Assembly: GCF_963678635.1 (NCBI RefSeq)
Contig: NC_087068.1
Coordinates: 50,239,724 to 50,303,723 of the forward strand
Direction: 5' to 3'
DNA: 64,000 bases
DNA from: Symsagittifera roscoffensis
Lineage: Eukaryota > Xenacoelomorpha > Acoela > Convolutidae
This document shows, piece by piece, positions 34,062 through 42,648 of this stretch. Made by a program: the position numbers and the translations under genes. The notes beneath the pieces were generated by a model that had not been told where the DNA came from, did not search any database, and saw only the letters and a list, made by a program, of their open reading frames with translations. Position 1 is the first letter of the stretch. Every line of letters starts with the position of its first letter.

Positions 34062-34473
34062 TGTCACATATAAAATTACCGACTCAAACAAAAAAGAAAT
34101 CGTTCAACATCGAAACAACCTATTACCTTATTACCCAAAAGAATACGCACTCCGCGAATTAACTCAATTATATTCTTTCACAGGATTAAAAATCATTCAA
34201 AATGAACCACATCTGAAAAACACAGAACAAAATGATAACCCCACCGAAAATCAAAACACAAAACCAACCGCCACCAAAAACAATACACAAAACCATAAAG
34301 AATCCCCAAAACAAAGAAAAAATAGAAAAATGACCGAACAAATAATACCCCAAGAACAAATCGACAAATCAGAAAATAGAAAAACAACAAGACTCCGAAA
34401 TCAACCACGTAAAAACTATAAAATATTCATCCCTCAATCTAAAATTTTAAAGAAAGTGGAATTTCAAAAGTAA
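34062..34473 (+). pseudogene. Displaced pol 3' tail (copy C)
   Basis: Sequence matching 17,849-18,260 of copy B (GPY/F to the basic tail) but out of frame with the 26,250 ORF because of the A-run insertion upstream. It has no start of its own and is probably untranslated. Confidence 0.8.
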
Positions 34474-35298
34474 TTTTAACATTATACTCCACAATCTTGA
34501 AACCTCCGAAACATTTTTCATTTACATTTTTCAAAATAACATGCTGACAAGTACGTAATAATTCTAGTTCAAAATAGACCAATAGGATTCATCCAATCCG
34601 TCACTTTCTCTAACTCAAACTAAGACCAATTAGACGAATCATATAGAACTCCAGGCACATCTATAACTATAACTTTACGACCTCCAGGTCAAAAATAAGC
34701 AAACCACTCCAACTTGACAACTAAAATAAATATCACCATAATACCGTACCCCTCCCTTATCTAATAACCCAAAGATCAACAATATTTCCCCAACTCAGAC
34801 CACGAATACCCCCAAAACAAATTTGTTAACTTAGCCTAAGGTAACAAAATGAACATTTTAATTAGCCTAAAGTATAAAAATCTCACCATACCCCGGATCA
34901 TTTGACAAACAAAAATAAAGAAAAAGACGACCTCCCAATCACCATGAAAATTGCCCCCAACAATTTTTTACAAAACTCAACCCACTTGTCAAAAAACTAA
35001 TAAATAATCCGACCACACTAGAAAATCGCCTCAAACAGCAAAAAATATTCGACCAAGAGATCATTTCTTAAATGCTCTTCTCTCAATCAGTTACTCAAAT
35101 ACTCATAAATTTTAAACATTTTTTTACAATACTTGAAACCTTTATAATATTTCTTTTTGATATACTTGAATCTTTTCTAATAACACTAATCATTTTTTGT
35201 AACATTTTTTAAATTTTCTACACTATACTCGAACTATTCCTCCAACTTTCCAAAACCCTTGATTATATCCACAGGTACGATTTATACAACTTGTCTAA
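34474..35298 (+). other. Spacer between pol and accessory ORFs (copy C)
   Basis: Counterpart of 2,050-2,874, with the hairpin and TATA-like string conserved. No gene seen. Confidence 0.6.
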
Positions 35299-35487
35299 AT
35301 GATACGAACAATTTTCAGTAGAACCGATATTTTTTTATTGTTTGTAATTTTCATAACATTTTTATCATCCCTCATTTTGACAATATGTAAATGTATAAAG
35401 AAAGCAATCTTCACATTTGCCCTAGCAACAATCCTTCTAATACTTTTTTTGGAAGAATATTATAATAAACATAAACCTTCCCACTAA
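35299..35487 (+). CDS. Small two-TM hydrophobic protein (copy C)
   Basis: The 62-codon counterpart of 2,875-3,063, with one Met to Lys change between the two hydrophobic segments (near 35,398). Confidence 0.43.
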   Translation: MIRTIFSRTDIFLLFVIFITFLSSLILTICKCIKKAIFTFALATILLILFLEEYYNKHKPSH

Positions 35488-35492
35488 AGTAA

Positions 35493-36629
35493 CAATTCAA
35501 AAATCCATCAAAAATTGCTACCCAACAGTCGCAGAATCAGTCTTCACCGACATCATCCCAAGATAACCAAACACCACCTTCAATTACTCAAAATCCTCAA
35601 ACATCTACACGAATTTCTTTTCAAGACAATCCATACACTTTTGAAGAACGACATGCTCGTTTATCAGAACCACTAGAACCAGTTCAACGACAAGCACCTT
35701 TAAGCGAACCAACATATAACCTATAGCCAACACTACCACAAGAACTAAGTAGAATAAGAAATCCTAGTCAAAACCAAAATACAGTCGAAATAAATAGACA
35801 AATTATACATCCTCGACGAAACAGAAATTTTCAAACTCCCCGAGTTCATTTTGATATACCTCAATCCCCATCACAAAACACTCCAGAAAACCCCATTGGT
35901 ATATCACCAGAAACCCCTACGCTTCTTTCACAACGTAGCACCTCAAGCCTACCATCAGATTACTTAGGTTCAACACCAACATCTGAACAAATACGTGAAA
36001 ATCCCTTTAACCCCCCAAACCAGGCATCACGACTACCATATTGGACAACACATTCATTTACACAAGGTGAATTAAATTTAGTCAATAATCCAATAGATAT
36101 TTCTACGGATACAACAACATCCTCATCACTACCAGAAACATTATCACTACCATCAACACCATCAATAAGCCAGATTTCACCACCACCTTTTAACTTAAAT
36201 TTTCCAAATAATCTCGACGCCAGATATCGAGAACAATCATCAATAAATATTCCTTTAAGACTAGATTGGAATACATTTACAGCACCTCCACCATTATTTG
36301 GACAACATCAAGAAAGTAACCGCCTTCATAACTGGGCACTTAATAGATTACAATATCGCCAAGATATTCACAACGATATCCGTGATCACAATATTCAAAT
36401 ACTCCAACAAAACAGTTTACAATTAAAGTTTGAAATCACAGTTAAGTTAAATAATATTACCCAACATCCCTACCCATTAAATCCACCAAACATAACAGCT
36501 CAATCACTACCACCACCATTTATAACCACTGAAGTAATATATAAATACGACAGATATACCAAAAACACAATTGGTTACATTACATTTTATAATCCATACT
36601 CAGGATTATCATACACATGTATATTCTAA
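35493..36629 (+). pseudogene. ATG-less frame with nonsense codon (copy C)
   Basis: Counterpart of 3,069-4,205. A TAG at 35,724-35,726 (TAC in copies A and B) cuts the frame after about 77 codons; the remaining about 300 codons stay open. Confidence 0.7.
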
Positions 36630-37862
36630 AATTATTAATTTTTCTCCAACTCCTTTTTCTAGTAATCTCAAATCAAAACATAAACCCTTCCCCTCGTACA
36701 GGACCACAAGATTTATTAGTAACAAATTACGATTGTGAAGAAAATGAACAAAAAACACTACACAAATATGCAATAAATCAAGTATCACAATGTGAAACAG
36801 AACCACAAGCTATAGAAACCACAAATGTAATAGCAACACTCTATTCAAAAGCCCGAGCAACAACAGTTACAGGTTATAAATTCACAGCAACATTTTCCGA
36901 AAAGAAAGTACATTGTTCACAAGTCTCGAACGGAAACAAAAACCGACTTGACCATGAATCATTCTATCAGAGTAATATAGAACGTCTTTTACATCTCAAT
37001 CCCGACGATTGTAAAAATGAATTACTTAGACTAAACATCACACAAAATAAAAACTCCGCAAGAAAGTTAGTTAACTTTCAAGCTTTTTCAGACTCTGTAC
37101 ATCAATCACAACTTGAAAGACACCAAGGACATATAAAACTAGACGAAAAATACCCATACAACGGCGCACACGGACGATTAACCTATGACCTACACGATAA
37201 ACATTGGATACCACACATTGGTATAAATGACCCATCAAACTGCAAAGCAGACACAAAAAAATAAAGGATACCAAGAAATAATGTTTTTCGATTGGAAAAT
37301 ACAACTCGAAAAAATACAACTAACACGAGATTTATCAGATAATACAATGATCTATCAAGGAATCCGATTACCTTGTAAAAATGATCAAGGTTATTGCGAC
37401 CCTACAACGAGAACACAAGCAACAATTGTTTGGTTCCCCGAAGATACATGTACAACATTTCAAGTAGCAAAAATACACGCTCGTATGATAAAATTTCACG
37501 AAAAATATTTTATACAATCAATTCCATATGAACAAGTCCATCCATCACGAAAACTAAGTTCTAATTTTAGAAACATAGACAATATAGAAAATAAATTGAC
37601 ACGTTTTCAAATATATCAAGATACAGAACTTGCATGTAAATACAGGAATCCACTTCACAGAACACAATACTCTGAAATATTAGTTGAATACGAAAAAGGA
37701 TTCGACATGACCACTGGAAAAGTAAAAATCGACCCATATGCCACAGGTCATCCTCCAAACGAAGGAACATCCTATATACCAGTTAATTTTGAAAAAAGCA
37801 ACGGACAACCTGGTGGACATCTAAAACCCCATGACACCAGAAGCACACGCTTACAAGAATAA
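36617..37862 (+). pseudogene. Glycoprotein-like ORF, frameshifted (copy C)
   Basis: Same gene as 4,193-5,437, but the A-run at 37,255-37,261 has seven A instead of six. The first 215 codons end at 37,264. The remaining 200 or so codons are open in the neighbouring frame (37,227-37,862), with an internal ATG that is probably not a real start. Signal peptide and early cysteines are retained. Confidence 0.82.
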
Positions 37863-38880
37863 AGATACACTTTCACGAAGAACCTATTTCTGGGATACCG
37901 CAGTCCCATGTGGATCAGAAAACAGCCACAATGTAGTACAACTAAACCCTGATGAAAATAAATATTATCTTCTCACTCCATATCCCACATTAATGCAATC
38001 ACTCAAAAAATTTTCACCAGAAAGCATTCGCGCTATTGCTCGAAACCCAAATATAGACTTACAATCAATAGGAATCTATTCAAAATCAGATATTCAACAT
38101 CACATTAGAACACAACAATTCCAAGAATTATTAACACAAATGGACACTATACAAAGACAATCAATAGACCAAAATTTACGCAAACTTGCAGAAACCGCAG
38201 GATTTGCCGATATCTACACGCAAGACTATAGCGGATATTTTAAAGACATTAAAGATTATATATATCTAAACGGTGAAAAATACCGTCCCCAAGATATATC
38301 ACCAATTAACATTTTTAGCTTTGTTACACTCAAAAATGAGATCCTCGATTTTCTAGGATGGCCCTACTACATCTTAGAAAAATTGACTATTTTATACGCA
38401 ATGTTTAACTTTATTGGATTTTTTTTCTCACTTTTAAAAGGAATCTACAACACATGTGCTATACACACACAAGTAAACAGACAAGCAAGCGTAGCACGCA
38501 TACTCTTTGCAGGATTTTTTGGAATCTTTTCTACATCTATAAACAAAATTCTTTTAGACGCACAAATAAAAGAATATAACACAAAAATAGCAACACGACA
38601 AAATACATACGACGAAGAACATAACAATGTAGACATAACGCCAACGGCACCACAATTACCACCCCTACCAAATAACCATCCACTATCCCTAGTCCCACGA
38701 AATTTTCGAAATTTAGCCATCACACATAATCCAAATTTTCGACTCACCACATCACAAAGTCCCATCCAACATATAATGACACACCAGTCACAAGATCAAA
38801 ATACTTATGAACAAATTATTGAACAACCCCATACCACCGCTTTTCAGTCTCAAAATAATCATTTTTTTAGCCCACGATGA
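37831..38880 (+). CDS. Membrane-anchor ORF, longer form (copy C)
   Basis: A 349-residue ORF. Residues 55-349 equal the 295-residue ORF of A and B. The extra N-terminal 54 residues are open because CGA stands where A and B have TGA. This extension contains a Cys (AVPCGSENS) and reads as a continuation of the glycoprotein-like ORF, which it overlaps by 32 bases in the +1 frame. Hydrophobic anchor at about residues 179-204, second hydrophobic stretch about 221-237. The stop overlaps the next ATG. The overlap suggests that ectodomain and anchor are linked by frameshifting, splicing or an old indel common to all copies. Confidence 0.62.
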   Translation: MTPEAHAYKNKDTLSRRTYFWDTAVPCGSENSHNVVQLNPDENKYYLLTPYPTLMQSLKKFSPESIRAIARNPNIDLQSIGIYSKSDIQHHIRTQQFQELLTQMDTIQRQSIDQNLRKLAETAGFADIYTQDYSGYFKDIKDYIYLNGEKYRPQDISPINIFSFVTLKNEILDFLGWPYYILEKLTILYAMFNFIGFFFSLLKGIYNTCAIHTQVNRQASVARILFAGFFGIFSTSINKILLDAQIKEYNTKIATRQNTYDEEHNNVDITPTAPQLPPLPNNHPLSLVPRNFRNLAITHNPNFRLTTSQSPIQHIMTHQSQDQNTYEQIIEQPHTTAFQSQNNHFFSPR

Positions 38881-39425
38881 GCCGCCAACTTGGATCACTA
38901 CACCGATCAAATTCCCACCCAACCAATCTTACCTCTCCAATCCCAATAATACCACTTTTTGCTTTTCCGCCACCCGATTTTCCATCTAGTAATGTAACAT
39001 CAGGCATGAATTCCGACACTAATTCACACATCTCAGTTTTATATTCCATCTCACAACTCAATAACCCGAATATTGAAACCCCCGATGAATTTGCCGACTC
39101 AGAACCATCCCCATCCAATAATTTTCATAACTCTTCTAATTTTTCTCAACCCCCTTTTCAACCCATATTATCCAATAACCCTGACCCAATCACTCCCACA
39201 CCCTCTTATGCTTCCCAAGTTACCCCAACCTACTCCTCATACCATTCTGACCAATCATCTCATTCTCCAGACACCCCCCGAATCTCCCCAGAGCTAGATA
39301 ATTTTATTACCCTTCAACAACAACCCTACCACCTCCATACCCCAACAATAAACCAAATCTCCTCCACAATAAATTCATCCAACCCCCTACCCCTACACCC
39401 TCTTCAAATTATACTGAATCATTAG
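38877..39425 (+). CDS. Ser/Pro/Asn-rich ORF (copy C)
   Basis: The 182-residue counterpart of 6,452-7,000, in the same ATGA overlap and overlapping the terminal frame from 39,251. Confidence 0.5.
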   Translation: MSRQLGSLHRSNSHPTNLTSPIPIIPLFAFPPPDFPSSNVTSGMNSDTNSHISVLYSISQLNNPNIETPDEFADSEPSPSNNFHNSSNFSQPPFQPILSNNPDPITPTPSYASQVTPTYSSYHSDQSSHSPDTPRISPELDNFITLQQQPYHLHTPTINQISSTINSSNPLPLHPLQIILNH

Positions 39426-39670
39426 CACCATCATCCACATCAACTGAATCTTCACTCAACACTAATAGAGCTTACCGCACTTTTAAAAGAAAGTTCCCCA
39501 ACCATCCTTTCCCAGCAAAACCAGGAACAGCCCGTGAATACATCAACCACCCCAAGCATACTAACACAAAAGAATTTTTAGCCATCACCTTACCATCATT
39601 CCCACAATACACCTTAAACACCCCCCACGACACTAACGAAACACGCAACTTTGTAGATGAATACGTTTTA

Positions 39671-40681
39671 ATGCCCACTCTCTCTTGGACCTCATATTAT
39701 CATTTTACTAACCCTCTTTGCTTACCTTTATCTAACACTCACATCGATATAGAGCGAAATACGGACATGCTATATCGACTCACTACACCACTAACCGCTA
39801 GACAATTTACTTACGTTGGATATAAAAAATCACTAAAAACACACACTGCACCTAGAGCTAACGAATATACACTCGAATACTATGATCACAACATCATCAG
39901 AGCTAACCAAGATCAATTCTTAGACGACGATCGCTTCGCTAATCCACAAATTACCGAGAAATTTTTCATCAAGACACCATATATATTTACACTAAACATC
40001 TTCGACCGAAAGTTTGATCACATTATTTCAGAAGCACTAACAGACACACAAGCATACGAAAGTTTTAAAGAACGCTTCCAAATATTTTCACTAACCTTTC
40101 ATTTCCTTGCACCACACGAAAGAGATTTACACTGCTCACACGATATTATGTTGCGCACTAAACAAACCCACACATATAGTTATTATCGCTTCATCCAAAA
40201 TCACTTTGACCTACACACACCCTCTAGACAACCACACCATCGCTTTCAATTCATTAATTCCAAATACACTTCACCATTTTTCCTAAATTTCACATATTGC
40301 ATTAAAGATACTAACCTTCATGGTATTCTTCGCAATTATGATCCCATAACCCAAATGTACATCTTCTGTCCCATCACCAAGACCTTCAACGCCGAAGAAT
40401 CCCGACCCTTCCTTATCCCGCACGAGTTTGTACAACCTATAGAAATCCCAATTTTAGAATTCATCCACAACACTAAATTCAATCACAAATTATATAATCT
40501 AATCCAAAACACACCTTATGAGTTTGCAGTTGGCACTGAAGAACTAACCACTATTAAGGCACTTCAATTGCTTTGGCCACTGCTTCAGACTAAAAATATC
40601 ATCCGCATCTTAGCTAAACTACTAACAACTTCCGATCTCATCCACGACATCTTCCCCCACGGTTTTTTCCCCGACGACTAA
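39671..40681 (+). CDS. Terminal ORF, intact (copy C)
   Basis: A 336-residue ORF from its first ATG. The same frame is open further upstream to 39,251 (after TGA 39,248-39,250), giving 476 codons of which the first 140 precede any ATG. The upstream part is basic and plausible as protein, so the true product may start by a -1 shift from the 182-residue ORF, by splicing, or at 39,671. The protein is rich in His, Phe, Tyr and Thr, with no signal peptide, TM segment or recognised domain; the C-terminus has a Leu-rich helix (TTIKALQLLWPLLQT). The stop TAA is followed at once by a strong splice donor. Function unknown. Confidence 0.6.
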   Translation: MPTLSWTSYYHFTNPLCLPLSNTHIDIERNTDMLYRLTTPLTARQFTYVGYKKSLKTHTAPRANEYTLEYYDHNIIRANQDQFLDDDRFANPQITEKFFIKTPYIFTLNIFDRKFDHIISEALTDTQAYESFKERFQIFSLTFHFLAPHERDLHCSHDIMLRTKQTHTYSYYRFIQNHFDLHTPSRQPHHRFQFINSKYTSPFFLNFTYCIKDTNLHGILRNYDPITQMYIFCPITKTFNAEESRPFLIPHEFVQPIEIPILEFIHNTKFNHKLYNLIQNTPYEFAVGTEELTTIKALQLLWPLLQTKNIIRILAKLLTTSDLIHDIFPHGFFPDD

Positions 40682-40684
40682 CAG

Positions 40685-40763
40685 GTAAGTATGAATTAAA
40701 TGAAAAATACTAATTAATTAAAATATTAAAAAACTCACCATACTTTATCCATGTTTTCTTTAG
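40685..40763 (+). other. Probable 79-bp intron after the terminal stop (copy C)
   Basis: CAG|GTAAGTATG directly follows the stop codon, TACTAAT at 40,708-40,714 could be a branch site, and TTTTCTTTAG ends at 40,763. All three elements fit a short spliceosomal intron of an AT-rich invertebrate. The segment is deleted in copies A and B. Confidence 0.55.
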
Positions 40764-42254
40764 ATTTTTAGCCTTCATCCGACGATCACCTACAAAAACC
40801 ACAAAAAACAAATAAAGATCGCAAATTTCATCAAACAGATTTCAACAATTCTATTAATCTCTTACACTTATAAATTTATAAATTTAATAACAATGCAGTA
40901 AATTCATTTCTAAAATTTTCCCCACAAGCAGTAAATCTAATTATGATGAAAATTTGTAACTTAAAATTCCCCCATAACTAGCAGTAAATTTCCAAATTCT
41001 ATGCAGTAAATTAATAAAATGCAAATGCAGTACTAACCTTTTGATATTTTCATTCATTCGCACAGAAATTCTATCCACACTCGCACAGCTCGCCCACAAA
41101 GAATTGTTTAAAATAATGAATTTCAGTTTCAAGCTTTCACACTCGATAACTCTAACACAAGATAACACGTTTCAAACTTTCCTTTAACCCGGTTGGAAAG
41201 GAATTATATACTAAACAAAACTAACCAATGCAGCTTACTAAACACCACAACACATAGCATAACAGCATGACTAAGAAAAGGAAACCAACGGTACCCAAAC
41301 CGGATTAACCCAGTTTAAAACTGGATAATTTATTCTTTTGAAGACTATTATAAAGTCTAAGAAAGAAATAATAAAACACAAAAAAGTCGAAAGACAAACC
41401 CATACCACAAACAATTTGCTTTTTGGAAAAAGGACATAACCAACAAGACATAAGAAAAACCACAACAAACCCAACATAAAACGTTGTCACATAACAGGAC
41501 CCCTCACAAAAACCGCATGAAATCATACTCCCACTCCTGGCCTAACCCACCAGGAAGGACGTCCTGAGCATGCTCTATAGCCGGCCTAACCCACCGCGCT
41601 ACATCCACGCTTTGTGACCACACCTCTATTTTTAATAACAGCTACTCAAGTGTGAGTAACTCTTCAAAATAACCGAACTAAAACAAAAAGCTTTTGTGAA
41701 AACAACTAACTAAAATCATAATTAAAAAATATTAAACTAATAAATGTTTTATAAAATGTAAATTACATTATGCAATACATAGATCAGAATACAACACCAA
41801 GGACGAACATCTAAAGACAAAACGACCCCACTACACTCGAGAGAGAATGACCAACCACAATCGATATGCCACTCACAATCACAACTCAAAGGATTTAGAG
41901 TACGACTTGACTTCGCAGAAAAGGACTTCATTGAACTAGACCAATGACCACCTCGATGTTCAAGTATACGTACAGATCCGAGTAACCAGGCATCCCCTCC
42001 ACGCACAATCTCCACGCAGAACAGAAAAACCTGACATAGCAAACCATTCTGAAATCAGATTTGAGTTTGTTGCAAAGACTTAGTCGTTGTCACTAGAAGA
42101 CACAACGTCTTATGTCTCTAACTCCAGCTTCCTGGAACTTCTTTAACAAAGAGAAAACAGAAGAAATATGATGTTCGCCAAACACCAACGTCCATCATCC
42201 ATCCTTCGAATTGCAGAAGAACTATTCTAAAAAACTCTGTAAAACCCGGATGGG
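40764..42254 (+). other. 3' region unique to copy C
   Basis: About 1.5 kb before LTR-3 with no convincing ORF. It contains the GCAGTAAAT repeats (40,895-41,034), a duplicated GGCCTAACCCACC (about 41,538 and 41,583) and a TATA-like TTATATACTAAAC near 41,204. Only a short purine stretch, GGATGGG (42,248-42,254), abuts the LTR, so a classical polypurine tract is weak. Confidence 0.5.
40895..41034 (+). repeat. Interspersed GCAGTAAAT motif cluster
   Basis: GCAGTAAAT occurs at 40,895, 40,928, 40,981 and 41,003, with a fifth variant GCAGTACT at 41,027. Spacing is irregular (22-53 bases), unlike a tandem repeat and more like a set of protein- or RNA-binding sites. Confidence 0.6.
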
Positions 42255-42648
42255 TGGAACCTGATCTAGACTACATTTTATGATTGGATAATTTAGATAT
42301 TTTACCAATGTAAAGTATTTAATATTAACCAATCATGATCCATCTAACTAACAACCCACTTATTTGTAAGTGCTGAAGTTACTTGTAATTTCAGCACCAG
42401 AGAGATTTGAATTTAACTTAGAAATTAGTTGGACTCTCCCGAGCACTTCAGCAGCCGCAATAAACCAGTATACCCTAGATCTATTGAGCCTAGCAGAGAC
42501 TAGTTAAACAACCTGAGACTAGATAGTATAAGAGTAAGATTAGGATCGGTATTAGACTAAGAAGTTGCACGAATCTATCCGGCCGAAAATAAGATAGCGT
42601 GACGAGCAGACGGTGTACCCTATCCGAAATTACTCTATGAGTTAACCA
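42255..42648 (+). repeat. LTR-3 (3' LTR of copy C)
   Basis: 394 bp from TGGAACC to TTAACCA, by eye identical to LTR-2. The following bases ACTCG (42,649-42,653) begin unrelated flanking DNA. The matching left flank of the array is outside the window, so the target-site duplication cannot be tested. Confidence 0.93.

Larger units (their letters stand above)
24183..42648 (+). mobile_element. Retroelement copy C, the longest copy
   Basis: About 18.5 kb from LTR-2 to LTR-3. It alone retains the 1,904-bp segment before the 3' LTR and an intact terminal ORF, and its gag-pol is open across the two sites broken in B. Its own lesions: an extra A in the run 34,005-34,011 (integrase tail), TAG at 35,724-35,726 (ATG-less frame) and an extra A in the run 37,255-37,261 (glycoprotein ORF). 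The LTRs flanking it look identical, so insertion or last homogenisation was recent. Confidence 0.95.

Noticed and set aside
1047-39678. Many antisense ORFs of 60-123 codons inside the three retroelement copies
   Set aside because: They are rich in Phe, Val, Leu and Cys, mirror real genes in fixed phase, and repeat at the same offset. They arise because the sense strand lacks G and hence antisense stop codons.
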